Assembly (NCBI RefSeq): GCF_003217515.1
Contig: NZ_QJSX01000006.1
Span: 1 to 64,000 of the forward strand
DNA: 64,000 nt
From: Deinococcus yavapaiensis KR-236
Lineage (GTDB): Bacteria; Deinococcota; Deinococci; Deinococcales; Deinococcaceae
Direction of reading: 5' to 3'
Shown here: positions 34,447-42,982 of the stretch, one piece after another
Layout of the letters: each line of letters begins with the position of its first letter
Position numbering within the stretch: position 1 is the first letter of the stretch
Program-made: the position numbers and the translations under genes
Notes under the pieces: generated by a model
What the model saw: the letters and a program-made list of their open reading frames with translations, nothing else
What the model was told of the DNA's origin: nothing
Databases searched by the model: none

Positions 34447-35806
34447 GCGTCGCCTCCAGCACCTCGAATGACAACGCGCGGTGCATGCCTTCGAGCGCGC
34501 CGAGATGCAACTCCCACGCGCTTCGCCCGCCTTTGAGTGGCACGCGCTTGCCTCGCGCGGCCACCTGCGCTTCCTCGCCTCGCTCACGGTGCCGCAGCAC
34601 GTACGTCTCACCGTTGGCGCTGCGCACGCTCAAACGCGCCCCGTCGAACTGCACTTCCAAGTGCGGCTCGTCGACGGGCGCGCCCGTCAAGTGACGCGTC
34701 GTGATCGGCACCCACGCGTCACGGTGCAGCACCGTGGTGCTCAGCACGCGCGACGGAACCGGCAACGAGAAGCGATCGGCCAGCCGTTGACTCGCCGGGT
34801 CGACCACGTGCGTGTGCGCCAACGCCACCGCCGGGCGGGGCGTGTCGCACCACGGGCAGACGTCCAGCGAGAAGGCGTGATGCCCCGCGCACTGCGGGCA
34901 CTGCGTCAACGCGCCCAGCGCTTCTCGCAGCGCATCTTCCCAAGACGCGACGCCCGGACGTCGCGTCGCGTTCCGCAACCCCACCCCGAACGCTTCTTGG
35001 CACAAGCGCCGCAAGCGCGGCGTGAGCACCGCTTCGCGCGCCAAGCCGGTCGACGCGCGGTTGCGCGCGTCCTCCGGGTCGTCCACCCACGGCCACTCGC
35101 CCCGCAATGCCGCTTCCTCCTCGTCGGGACTTCCGGCGTTCACGGCGTCCCCCAAAAGCGGGTGCGTGAGAGTCAACGTCTGAAACGCCATCGCCGCGAA
35201 CGCGAAGGCGTCCGTGAGGGTGTTCACCCCGCCACGCTCCAAGTACAACTCCGGCGCGGCGAACCGCGGGGTGAGAATGCGTCGTTCGCCGGCGCGCCCT
35301 TCGTACGACAAGTTGTCCACGTCGATCAGCTGCACGCCGACGTCCTCCACGAACAAGACGTTCGACGGGGACGGATCGCCGTACACGATGCCTTTGGCGT
35401 GCAACTGCGACAAGACGCGCGCGGTGCGCGCCAACACCGACAAGCGCCGCTTCAACCCGCCCGTGTCGATGTACCACTGCAGCGGCGACGGCACGTCACG
35501 CGGCGCGTGCGCCAAGTCGGCGAGGGGCGTCGCGCCGTGCACGAGCGGCATCACGTACCCGACGTGCGGCCGCGCGAGCAACGCGACCGGACGCGTCACG
35601 TTGAGCGCTTCGAGCGGCAAGCGACGCACGTCGTTGAGGCGAAACGCCCAGCGTTCCGCTTCCTGCGCCGATGGAAGCGTGAGCACTTTGACGGCGTGCC
35701 GTCCATCTTGAGCGGCGAACACGCGGCCTTGACCGCCCGCGCCGAGTTCACGCGCGAGCACGTACTCCCGGCCCGCTTCATCCTTGACTTTCACAGTGCG
35801 TTTCAC
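34433..35806 (-). CDS. TerY-P-type serine/threonine kinase with zinc ribbon
   Basis: 457 residues from the GTG at 35806 (GTGA overlap with the phosphatase; AAGGAGCC upstream). The kinase lobe spans residues 1-290: P-loop LGAGGQGRVFAA, Lys in HAVKVL, catalytic loop GIVYGDPSPSNVLF in place of HRDxxxxN, and metal-binding QLIDVDNLSY in place of DFG. This GDxSxxN/DxDN variant is typical of TerY-P kinases. A zinc ribbon follows (TQCPQCAG...DVCPWCDTP), then a beta-rich C-terminus ending EVLEATHASQ. In the triad the kinase and PP2C are thought to set the phosphorylation state of VWA-bound complexes. Confidence 0.85.
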   Translation of the reverse strand: MKRTVKVKDEAGREYVLARELGAGGQGRVFAAQDGRHAVKVLTLPSAQEAERWAFRLNDVRRLPLEALNVTRPVALLARPHVGYVMPLVHGATPLADLAHAPRDVPSPLQWYIDTGGLKRRLSVLARTARVLSQLHAKGIVYGDPSPSNVLFVEDVGVQLIDVDNLSYEGRAGERRILTPRFAAPELYLERGGVNTLTDAFAFAAMAFQTLTLTHPLLGDAVNAGSPDEEEAALRGEWPWVDDPEDARNRASTGLAREAVLTPRLRRLCQEAFGVGLRNATRRPGVASWEDALREALGALTQCPQCAGHHAFSLDVCPWCDTPRPAVALAHTHVVDPASQRLADRFSLPVPSRVLSTTVLHRDAWVPITTRHLTGAPVDEPHLEVQFDGARLSVRSANGETYVLRHRERGEEAQVAARGKRVPLKGGRSAWELHLGALEGMHRALSFEVLEATHASQ

Positions 35807-36561
35807 GCGAAGGCTCCTTGCAAAATCGCGAGGGTTTTGTCGTCGATGTGACCGGGCGTGGGCCACGTGTGCAACGCGCGCCGGACGCTCGCACCACGCG
35901 CGCGTGGTGCGACGCTCGCCAAACCGCCCGCCCAATCCAGGAACACCCCGACGCGTTCCGGCGGCACGTCGTCGCTGATGCCGTCCGTGGCGAGCACGAG
36001 CGTGAACGACCCGCTGGGCGTCCACGAACGCGTGAACCAGTCGTTCATGTGATGCGCGCATCCCAACGCGAGCGTCTCGTTCGAGAAGCGCGCGCCTCGC
36101 CCGTCTCGCCCGTCTCGCCCGTCTCGCCCGTCTCGCCCGTCGTCACCGTCGGCATCCCGGTACGCCACGAGGCCGTCGCCGAGCGCGGCGACCGTGACAC
36201 GCCCGTGCGGTTGCACCACGCCGATCAAGCACGTCGTCGCGCACGCGTCAGGTGGGTGAGGCGCGACGTTCAGTCGCCACAGCACTTCCACGAGGCGCAC
36301 GAGCAGCGCGCTCGACGCGTCCGGAACGCGCGCCCACTGCTTGACGGCGTCGCGCGCCGCGCGTGTCGCGGCGCGCGCACCGTGCCGAGCGTGCACGCGC
36401 GAACCCATCCCGTCGCACACCGCCACCCACCGCGCGCCGTGCGCGCGACCGCTGCGCCACGCGTCTTGGTTGAGCTCGCCGGCACGACGATGCCCCGGGC
36501 CGGTCACGCTCGCGCCGAACACGGCGATCGTTTCGTCACTCCAAGAGGTCGTCGAAGCCAT
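35803..36561 (-). CDS. PP2C-type protein phosphatase of the TerY-P triad
   Basis: 252 residues. Metal-binding motifs of PP2C are present: GHRRAGELNQDAWRS, RWVAVCDGMGSRVHARHGARAAT, VAALGDGLVAYR, FTLVLATDGISDDVPPE and a C-terminal HIDDKTLAIL (DD). It lacks the usual regulatory extensions, as is typical for short TerY-P phosphatases. Residues about 137-155 are a DGR tandem repeat encoded by a 9-bp microsatellite. It overlaps the VWA gene by 26 bp and the kinase by 4 bp. It should reverse the phosphorylation made by the adjacent kinase. Confidence 0.85.
   Translation of the reverse strand: MASTTSWSDETIAVFGASVTGPGHRRAGELNQDAWRSGRAHGARWVAVCDGMGSRVHARHGARAATRAARDAVKQWARVPDASSALLVRLVEVLWRLNVAPHPPDACATTCLIGVVQPHGRVTVAALGDGLVAYRDADGDDGRDGRDGRDGRDGRGARFSNETLALGCAHHMNDWFTRSWTPSGSFTLVLATDGISDDVPPERVGVFLDWAGGLASVAPRARGASVRRALHTWPTPGHIDDKTLAILQGAFA
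36094..36138 (+). repeat. 9-bp tandem repeat (GTCTCGCCC)n inside the phosphatase gene
   Basis: Four exact copies of GTCTCGCCC (36103-36138) are preceded by one partial copy. On the coding strand they read as Gly-Arg-Asp triplets. The unit is a multiple of three, so copy-number change would alter loop length without breaking the frame. Confidence 0.9.
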
Positions 36562-37204
36562 CGTCCACCCCCAAGTCCGGCAGCGGCTCGAGTTGATTCG
36601 GCGTGGACGAACGCGAACGCACCGTCACGCTCATCGTCACGAAGCTGAAGAATCGACGCAACTGCCGCGCTTCGTGCGCGCGCCGCACGTACTCAGCGCC
36701 CGCGAATCGTTCGAGCACGTCGAGTTCCGCGTCATCCCCCACCGCCAACGCCAAGCGCGTCGCTTTCGACGCGCGAGGCGACGCGAGCAGACGCGCGAGC
36801 GGCTCCTCCCACGCGTCCGTCGGCACGCCATCGGACACCAGCACGATCGTCGGTCGGTACGCGCGACTCGGAATCAACTCCGCGTCGTCGACGATGCGCG
36901 TCACGAGCTCCAAGGCCGCGCCGAGCGGCGTGTGCCCGGTCGCGGTGAGCGCCTCGAACGTCACGGTGCGCGCCGGTTGCAACGGCACGTGCACGCGCGC
37001 CGTTCGTCCACCGAACGCGATGATGGCGACGTGAATCTCGGCGGTGGCCTCGTCGTCCTCGGCGAAGGCGCGCAGCATGTCGCGCATGGCGATGTTCAAC
37101 GCGCTCAGCTTGCCGTCTTCCGCCATCGAACCGCTCACGTCCACCAACATCAGCACGGGCAGGGGGCGCGGCACGGACACGGTGACGTCACGCAAACGAA
37201 TCAC
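36536..37204 (-). CDS. VWA-domain protein, TerY-like
   Basis: 222 residues, essentially one von Willebrand A domain. MIDAS residues are visible: DVSGSM (VLMLVDVSGSMAEDGKLSALN), the Thr site in LTATGHTPLGAALELV, and the Asp of PTIVLVSDGVPTDAWEE. The order with PP2C and kinase is the TerY-P triad described in tellurium-resistance and defence-like loci. The GTG start at 37204 follows GGGGAC. TerY VWA domains are thought to scaffold metal-dependent protein complexes in the cytoplasm. Confidence 0.85.
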   Translation of the reverse strand: MIRLRDVTVSVPRPLPVLMLVDVSGSMAEDGKLSALNIAMRDMLRAFAEDDEATAEIHVAIIAFGGRTARVHVPLQPARTVTFEALTATGHTPLGAALELVTRIVDDAELIPSRAYRPTIVLVSDGVPTDAWEEPLARLLASPRASKATRLALAVGDDAELDVLERFAGAEYVRRAHEARQLRRFFSFVTMSVTVRSRSSTPNQLEPLPDLGVDDGFDDLLE

Positions 37205-37229
37205 GAGCGTCCCCGCACTTCCCGAACGT

Positions 37230-37700
37230 TCAACGTTCCTCCTCGAATTCCCGCGCGAAGGCTGCCCAGCGCGTCGTCAACGCCGCCGCGTCCCGCGGCG
37301 TCCACGTTCCCCCCGGCTTCAACGCCGAGGGGAGGCGGCTGAGGTGACGTTCGCCGTTCGAAGGCGCTCGCCGGCGGCGTCGTTCGTCACGTACCCGCTG
37401 CAACGCGTCGATCACCTCGCTCGGACGCAACGGCACGAGGCGTTTCACGTTGCGCTCGGAGGTGTCGCGAAGTTCGGCTTCCAACGCGCGGAGGCGCTCG
37501 TCGCTCAAGCGGTACAAGCCGTAATCGAGCGCGAGGAACACGCCATCCAAGCGACGCAACTGAGGATTCTCGCGAGGTTTGCCGTCAGGTGGCCTCGACA
37601 TGTCGGTGTGCCACGACGCCCGCGGGTAAATGCCATAGGCGAGCGCCCGGTTCGCTTGACTGGCCGTCGGGAAGAACACTTTGCCAGACCACTTCGCCAT
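37230..37700 (-). CDS. unknown small protein heading the TerY-P/McrB-like operon
   Basis: 156 residues from the ATG at 37700 (MAKWSGKVFFPTASQANRAL), with GGTGAG seven bases upstream. It is hydrophilic, with no signal, membrane segment or zinc motif. Visible traits are RRLDGVFLALDYGLYRLSDERLRALEAELRD and a basic stretch RVRDERRRRRAPSNG. No family is recognised. It is the first gene of the eight-gene unit, 25 bp before the VWA gene, so the operon promoter should lie just upstream. Confidence 0.6.
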   Translation of the reverse strand: MAKWSGKVFFPTASQANRALAYGIYPRASWHTDMSRPPDGKPRENPQLRRLDGVFLALDYGLYRLSDERLRALEAELRDTSERNVKRLVPLRPSEVIDALQRVRDERRRRRAPSNGERHLSRLPSALKPGGTWTPRDAAALTTRWAAFAREFEEER

Positions 37701-38234
37701 GATGAACTCACCATAGAGCACAGCGCCTCACAGCTTTCCCACAAATGCCCGCGGTACCACACCGCGCTGACCGGCGATGGGCGGTCGCAACACGCGAGCC
37801 CCGAACGATGCCATCGCCAAACGCGTCGGAAGGTCGCGACCGCGCAAGCTCCAAAGTGCGCTGAGCGCTGGTCTTGAGCATCAAAGATCGGTCGACAGTA
37901 GTTCAAAGCGTCACCTAGGGGCAAACGACGCCTGACCATTGCCGATCGGAAATCTCACGCTTCGTCCCTACGCACAACCCTTCGGTCGCTCGCAGGATGT
38001 CGTAAGCTGACGGTGGAGGGACATCCCCTCCCTGGCGGTTCCTTTCAAAACAAACGTGGGCGAGCGAGGACACTATTTGGTGTCCTCGCTCGCCGAACGC
38101 TTTTGGCGACCGTGAGGACCAGTGAAGTGGCTCGACCGGAGGCTGAAGGCCGACAGCGCCCCACACCATGGGCGCTCGCCGTCGAGCCATCATCACGCCG
38201 TTCGGCAAGTCCGACCGCCTCGGAAAGGACCCTC
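37701..38234. other. intergenic region with a perfect 15-bp-stem hairpin
   Basis: About 530 bases between divergent genes. It contains a hairpin with arms 38059-38073 and 38080-38094 (GGCGAGCGAGGACAC and its inverse) and a 6-nt loop. This is probably a terminator or structured leader for something ending near 38040, though no gene was found there. The rest shows no coding signal. Confidence 0.5.
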
Positions 38235-38569
38235 ATGCCCAAACCGACTGCCAAACGTCACGCGATGACCAACCGAAAAGTCTTCAAAGCGTCCGATATG
38301 CTCGTCGCTCACCTCGAGGAGCTTCGCTTGGAACTGTCTCGTCGCCTGCTCACCGGGGACTTGCGAGACGAAGGCCCACGAGAGCTCAGCGAAGGGCAAG
38401 TCATTCGCTTGGCCGTGGAGCACCTTCGACACATCTGTACACCGAAGGTCAAGGAACCGAGGCGGGCTACGCTCGTCAGCGCTGGCTGCAAGAAATGCTG
38501 CGTGGCGAACTCGAACAATCCCGGGAGACGCACCAGGAGAGCATGCGCGAAGTCAAACGCCGCAAGTGA
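38235..38569 (+). pseudogene. small ribbon-helix-helix-like DNA-binding gene with a frameshift
   Basis: From the ATG at 38235, preceded by GGAAAGGAC, the frame reads MTNRKVFKASDMLVAHLEELR, then GPRELSEGQVIRLAVEHLRH, a pattern seen in small RHH/CopG-like proteins. After about 38432 the natural continuation LYTEGQGTEAGYARQRWL, then EMLRGELEQSRETHQESMREVKRRK, is in another frame and ends at 38569, just before a terminator hairpin. An extra CA in CGACACATCTG would explain the shift. Either the copy is broken or the sequence has an error here. Plasmid- and phage-type regulators of this size are common next to integrases. Confidence 0.5.
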
Positions 38570-38606
38570 TCGAGCACCACCGGCGGGCATGCCTGCCGAA
38601 GCACAG

Positions 38607-38637
38607 AAGGGGGAAGGCGACACTCGCCTTCCCCCTT
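38607..38637. terminator. bidirectional terminator, 14-bp perfect stem
   Basis: Arms AAGGGGGAAGGCGA (38607-38620) and TCGCCTTCCCCCTT (38624-38637) with loop CAC. It lies between the small plus-strand gene and the convergent recombinase gene. Confidence 0.85.
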
Positions 38638-38775
38638 GCGTCTCGAGCGACCTGCACTCGCTTGCCTTCTTCTCCAGAATCAAGGCGTGGCACCTTGATC
38701 GTTCTCCATCGGTGATGAACGTTCGGACGACTGGCTTCCCTCAATCATCGTTCACGACCGAGGGAAGCGCAGGCC

Positions 38776-40671
38776 TCAACGCGACGAATCGCGGGCGGCC
38801 AAGCGCGCGTAATACCCTTCGTCGAGCAACTTCTGCTCGTCCGGCTTGAAGTACTTGCGCATGACCGTCTCGATCGTGTCGCCGAGCAGCGTCGCCGCTT
38901 GCTGCACGTCCCTCATCAAGCCGCTCATCACGATGAACGTCGCGACGCAATGCCGAATCGCGTGCGGTTTAAACCGCTTTCCCGTCCCTTCCAAGGAAGC
39001 GTCGTCCACGCAACTCAAGATGTACTTCTCGCTCATCTCCACCCATCGGTACTCGCCTTGCTCGTCGGTCAGGGTGGACAGCATCGGGAACACGAGGGGC
39101 GTCACCGTCTCGAAGTCGTCCCCGACGAAGATTCGTAGCTGCTCGCGCCACCACTCGATCCACCCGCCCGCCTTCTCGGGCAAGCGCAGCTCGTACTTGC
39201 GAATGCCGCGGCTGTACGAGCCGTTCTTCAATTCATCGCCGACGAACCGCACGTGCCACGCGCCGTCCTGTTGGTACAAGTTCCGGCCCCACTGCATTTC
39301 ACGCCAGTTGCGCGACCGCAACGGCATGTGGATGCCGAGCCCGAAGAACACGGCGGCGAACCGACGGCGAAACCACTGCCGATTCGACGGACGGCGATCG
39401 TCGGTCGTGCGCGGCAAGGTGCGGCGGCACCACTCGGCGAGCTCTTTGAGTTCGAACGGCGTGCGCAAATCGACCTCTTCGGCTTTGGCGAGCAACTGCT
39501 TGCTTTCCGCGTCGCGCAGCGTGTGCTTGCCTTCCAACGTGAGTTGCGACCACGGCGCGTCCGGGTGCTTCGACGTCGCGTCGTACGGCGTGTCGAGCTC
39601 GCCGATCGACGTGAGGTACTTCGCGATTTTCGCGAGCGCGGAGCACGTCTGGCGAAACTGCGCGTACCCGCCTTCGGACACGCGCGTGAAGTACCACGCG
39701 CGGAAGCGCAGCAGCCGCTCGAGGTCGATGAAGTCGTGCAGCGTCGGTTCCGCGATGCCCTCTTCGTTCACCATGAAATCCACGACGCGGTTGAGGCGCG
39801 TTTGATCGTTGTCGAACGAGCGGGGGCGCAAGCTGTGGCTGCGAAAGTATCGATGCCCAGGCCCCGCGTAATTCCCGTCGGTGTACGCGGCGCGCATCCG
39901 CTCCACCTCCGCTTTGAGTCGAGCGGACCACTGCGCCCGTTTGAAGCCTTGTTGCCACCGTCCCGTCTTGATCTTCCGCAGGTGCCGCGCGGCTTTCGGT
40001 GCGACGCCCGGCAGCGTCAACACGTCCCCGAGGGCCACGCGGACGTTCTTGAGGTCCGAGCTTTCGTTCGACAAGCGCTTCTTGTCGTTCGTGCTCAGCG
40101 GCTGCGTCGCGTCGAGGCCGAGGCGTCGGCGTAGGCCGCGCTCCAAGTCCGCCAGGAGCTCGTCGAGGTCCCGCGCGAGGAAGCTGAGCGGCACCCGCGA
40201 CAAGTCGTCGGTGTGTGCGTGCCCGAAGGCGGCGTCTCGCAAGGCGCGGCGACGCCCCGAGAGGTCGCTGGGAGAACGCGAGGCGTTCGTGACCGCCGCA
40301 TCGCTGTCTTTCGGGCGGGTGAGGTAGTACGTCCAGCCGTGTTGAGCGGTGAGGTCCGCGGCGTCCTTGACCGCGGTCAGTTGCTCGATGTCGGCGAGCG
40401 CCTTCGCTCTCGCTTCTGCTGCCGTCGCGTCTGGTTTGGCCGTGGCGGTCGAGGCGGGAACGCGTTCGCCCGCAGCGGTCAGACGCGCGTGCACCCGCGC
40501 GGTTTTCGCTCGCCCTTTCACCGCGCGCTCCGACGCTTCCGAACGCGACCGACGACGCGACGTCGCGTCGGTCTTCCGAATCGTCGAGGTGTTCGACGTG
40601 ATGGTGGACGACCCGGTGTCGCTGGTTTCTTCGAAGTCTCCGAACAACGAAACTTGATTATCGATTTTCAT
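38776..40671 (-). CDS. large tyrosine recombinase-like protein
   Basis: 631 residues from the ATG at 40671, with GAGGAGGGCC upstream. The first 100 residues are low-complexity (Ser/Thr/Ala-rich). The C-terminal third has the catalytic layout: Arg in GIHMPLRSRNWREMQWG, Lys in VGDELKNG, HxxR in FKPHAIRHCVATFIV, then LLGDTIETVMRKYFKP with Tyr as nucleophile. It is much longer than phage integrases and resembles site-specific recombinases of integrative elements. Its att site was not found. It lies just downstream of the TTCCTGAA repeat cluster. Confidence 0.8.
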   Translation of the reverse strand: MKIDNQVSLFGDFEETSDTGSSTITSNTSTIRKTDATSRRRSRSEASERAVKGRAKTARVHARLTAAGERVPASTATAKPDATAAEARAKALADIEQLTAVKDAADLTAQHGWTYYLTRPKDSDAAVTNASRSPSDLSGRRRALRDAAFGHAHTDDLSRVPLSFLARDLDELLADLERGLRRRLGLDATQPLSTNDKKRLSNESSDLKNVRVALGDVLTLPGVAPKAARHLRKIKTGRWQQGFKRAQWSARLKAEVERMRAAYTDGNYAGPGHRYFRSHSLRPRSFDNDQTRLNRVVDFMVNEEGIAEPTLHDFIDLERLLRFRAWYFTRVSEGGYAQFRQTCSALAKIAKYLTSIGELDTPYDATSKHPDAPWSQLTLEGKHTLRDAESKQLLAKAEEVDLRTPFELKELAEWCRRTLPRTTDDRRPSNRQWFRRRFAAVFFGLGIHMPLRSRNWREMQWGRNLYQQDGAWHVRFVGDELKNGSYSRGIRKYELRLPEKAGGWIEWWREQLRIFVGDDFETVTPLVFPMLSTLTDEQGEYRWVEMSEKYILSCVDDASLEGTGKRFKPHAIRHCVATFIVMSGLMRDVQQAATLLGDTIETVMRKYFKPDEQKLLDEGYYARLAARDSSR

Positions 40672-40752
40672 GAGGCCCTCCTCGGGGTGTGTCATCACTC
40701 GCTCGACTTCAGGCGTGAAGCAAGTGGGCTTGGCAGGATTCCTGCCGAGATG

Positions 40753-40981
40753 TTCCTGAAGCGCCGCGCTTTAAGGCGGCGCTTCGAAGTTCAGGAAGAA
40801 GTGGGAAGGTGTAAGTCGTAAAAGCAGCGAGGCATTCCTGAAAAATGACGGTCGTTGTCGTCCGATGACGCCCGTTTCGGCCGTGCTGCACGCGAGTCGA
40901 AACGCAGCTTCGGACGATGGCATCTCGTGGCGTCCCTTGCCGCCCGCGCCGCTTCCTGAAACCGCCAAAAACCTTCCTGAA
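40753..40981. repeat. cluster of five TTCCTGAA octamers between two recombinase genes
   Basis: TTCCTGAA occurs at 40753-40760, 40835-40842, 40953-40960 and 40974-40981, and inverted (TTCAGGAA) at 40790-40797. A hairpin with stem GAAGCGCCGC/GCGGCGCTTC (about 40758-40785) lies among them. The 420-bp gap 40672-41089 holds no convincing gene. Such spaced sites suggest binding sites for a recombinase arm domain, an excisionase or a regulator. Confidence 0.6.
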
Positions 40982-41089
40982 CGCCGTCCAGCACGAAGAA
41001 TTCGGGAAGGGGCAAGCGGAGCTGCCCGCGTTGACCTTGCGCCGCTTCAAGCTCACGACGGACGATCTGCCGTGTTGCCGAGCGCCTGC

Positions 41090-42319
41090 TCACGCGCCCA
41101 CCCGCCCGAAGGCGTCGAAGATGAGATTGGCGGGCTTTTCGCGCAGCAAGTCGCGCAGACCCACGACGTGCGCGCGGTGCTCGCTCTCGAACACCATGCG
41201 GTACGTGTTGAGTGTGACGCGAATGTCCTCGTGCCCGAGCCACGCTTTCACGACGTCGGCGGGCACGCCACGCGCGAGATGCAAACTCGCGCACGTGTGA
41301 CGCAACATGTGAAAGTGCACGCCCGGCAAGCCCGCCGCCTCCCCGATGAGACGCGCGCGGCGCGACAAGGCGTCCGGGTGGAAGCGCGCACCGACGCTGT
41401 TCGTGAACACGTGATCCGAACCGCGCCACTTGCCGCCCAGCATGCGCGCGAGCTCCAACTGCCGAGCGCGCCACGCGCGCAGCAACGCCACGGTTTCCGG
41501 TGCGAGCGGAACGCGTCGCACGCTCGCCGCGCTTTTCGGCGTGCCGAGCACCGGGCGGCCGCGCACCACCGTGAGGTTCTCACGCACGAACAACACGCCC
41601 GCGTCGAGGTCCACGTTCACCCAACGCAGCGCCGCCGCTTCGCCGCGCCGCAACCCGGTGAGGCTCACGACTTGAAACACCGGGCCCGCCCACGCTTCGA
41701 AGGCCTGAGCGGCTTGCAAAAACGCGCCGAGCTGCCAGCTGTTCAACGCACGATTCTCGTGCGCGCGTGGCGACGGCTGCCCTTTGGGCAGCGGCACGCC
41801 CGCCGTGACGTTGCGCGCGACGATCTCGTGAAGCACCGCGAAGTCGAGCGCGCCTTTGAGCAACGAGCGAACTTGCTTGAGCATCGACGCGCCGTACTGC
41901 CCGGCGAGCTCGTGGTACACGCGCTGCACGTCCAGCGGCTTGAGGGCCTGCACGCGTTTCGCGCCGACCAACGGGTCAAGTCGCCGTGCGAGGTCCTCGT
42001 TGTTGGCCGTCGTCTTCGGTTTCCAGTGCGCTCGCCGCGCGTCGATGTGCTCGACGAGCAATTCGCGCACGGTCAGGACGCTCGGTAAGGACAAGGTGCC
42101 TCGGTTGACGTCCGCGAGCAGTTGCGCGCGCGTCACCTCCGCTTCGCGCGCCGTGGCGACCACGCGGCTGATTTGACGTTGCTTGCCTCCCACGAGCCCG
42201 AAGGTGACGCGCACGAGGTAGGTGGTTTCGTTCGTGTTCTTGTTCTTGCGCGGGCGGATGCTACCCGCGCCATTCGGGGCTTTCGTTCGCCGCTCGGATT
42301 TCGAGGGACGCTTAGTCAT
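41090..42319 (-). CDS. phage-type tyrosine integrase
   Basis: 409 residues from the ATG at 42319 (MTKRPSKSERRTK), with GAGGTGA upstream. The AP2-like N-terminus is TTYLVRVTFGLVGGKQRQISRVVATAREAEVTRAQ, and the core-binding domain has LVEHIDARRAHWKPKTTANNE. Catalytic residues: Arg in SLTGLRRGEAAALRW, HxLR in VHFHMLRHTCASLHLARG, LGHEDIRVT and Tyr in LNTYRMVFESEH. It overlaps the excisionase gene by eight bases. It is clearly related to the integrase at 43240-44412 (shared ALRWVNVDL, VRENxTVVxGxxVLGxPK). Confidence 0.9.
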   Translation of the reverse strand: MTKRPSKSERRTKAPNGAGSIRPRKNKNTNETTYLVRVTFGLVGGKQRQISRVVATAREAEVTRAQLLADVNRGTLSLPSVLTVRELLVEHIDARRAHWKPKTTANNEDLARRLDPLVGAKRVQALKPLDVQRVYHELAGQYGASMLKQVRSLLKGALDFAVLHEIVARNVTAGVPLPKGQPSPRAHENRALNSWQLGAFLQAAQAFEAWAGPVFQVVSLTGLRRGEAAALRWVNVDLDAGVLFVRENLTVVRGRPVLGTPKSAASVRRVPLAPETVALLRAWRARQLELARMLGGKWRGSDHVFTNSVGARFHPDALSRRARLIGEAAGLPGVHFHMLRHTCASLHLARGVPADVVKAWLGHEDIRVTLNTYRMVFESEHRAHVVGLRDLLREKPANLIFDAFGRVGA

Positions 42320-42509
42320 CGCGCTCACCTCGGCGTTCGTCGTGCCGACGGCGTTGCTCGGCCGCCCAAGCGTTGATCGCCTCGTCGGAGATCCGGTACT
42401 CTTTTTGGCCGATCTTGAACGCGAACAACTCGCCGCGCCGAATCATGCCGTACACGACCTTCTCGCTGCACTTGAGCCGTTCGGCCAAGTCTTTCACGGT
42501 GTGGTACAT
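42312..42509 (-). CDS. excisionase-family helix-turn-helix protein (Xis-like)
   Basis: 65 residues: MYHTVKDLAERLKCSEKVVYGMIRRGELFAFKIG, then EYRISDEAINAWAAEQ. This is the compact MerR-like HTH_17/excisionase domain in which a short winged helix reads DNA and RISxxxIxxW closes the fold. It sits directly upstream of and overlaps the integrase gene, the usual xis-int arrangement controlling excision direction. It ends in a charged tail (RRRHDERRGERDD). Confidence 0.85.
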   Translation of the reverse strand: MYHTVKDLAERLKCSEKVVYGMIRRGELFAFKIGQKEYRISDEAINAWAAEQRRRHDERRGERDD

Positions 42510-42649
42510 CGTTGAAGCCTTTCGTTGGAACGGAGGCTTCGGCGTGGTGAGGTCCGCGGGCTCGACGCGAAACGCGGAGCGTGGTCAATCGACCGGGCGG
42601 AGATGGACGTTCACATCGCGTTGAAGAGCACCACGAGCCGCTCGACGCC

Positions 42650-42982
42650 TCAACGCGATGCGACGAGGCGGGGTTCCACACCCGCGTGCACCGCCGGACG
42701 CGTCGCGCGTGGCCGCGTTCTTCGCGTGACCGTGACGGTCACCCTGAAGCGGACTTCACGCATGGCTTCCTGCACCGTTTGCAGCAAAGCGCTCAGCACC
42801 AACTCCAACCACGCTTCGTCGAGTAGTCCGATCAAGGCGCGTGCGGCGCGCAGGCGAATGAGCGCCTTCACGAACGCGAGGACGTGCCCGATGGGTCGTC
42901 GGCCGCGTGTGTGCTGCTCGAAGCCCCACGCGTGTCCACCCTCGATCAGCGCGTGCTGCACGTTCAGGAATTGCGCGCGCAT
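42650..42982 (-). CDS. unknown small protein upstream of the xis-int pair
   Basis: About 110 residues from the ATG at 42982 (MRAQFLNVQHALIEGGHAWG). The middle is amphipathic helical (LAFVKALIRLRAARALIGLLDEAWLELVLSALLQTVQEAMREV), followed by VRFRVTVTVTRRTRPR. No family is recognised. Its position and strand suggest it belongs to the same element as the excisionase and integrase, perhaps as a regulator. Composition is protein-like, but no clear ribosome site supports the start, so this remains tentative. Confidence 0.4.
   Translation of the reverse strand: MRAQFLNVQHALIEGGHAWGFEQHTRGRRPIGHVLAFVKALIRLRAARALIGLLDEAWLELVLSALLQTVQEAMREVRFRVTVTVTRRTRPRATRPAVHAGVEPRLVASR

Noticed and set aside
38059..38094. 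Perfect hairpin considered as a small RNA or CRISPR-like repeat
   Set aside because: Single copy with a short loop and no flanking repeats; most simply a terminator or leader structure.
40709..41056. 115-codon minus-strand frame in the TTCCTGAA repeat region
   Set aside because: Composition is not protein-like, and the interval is better explained as a repeat-bearing intergenic region.
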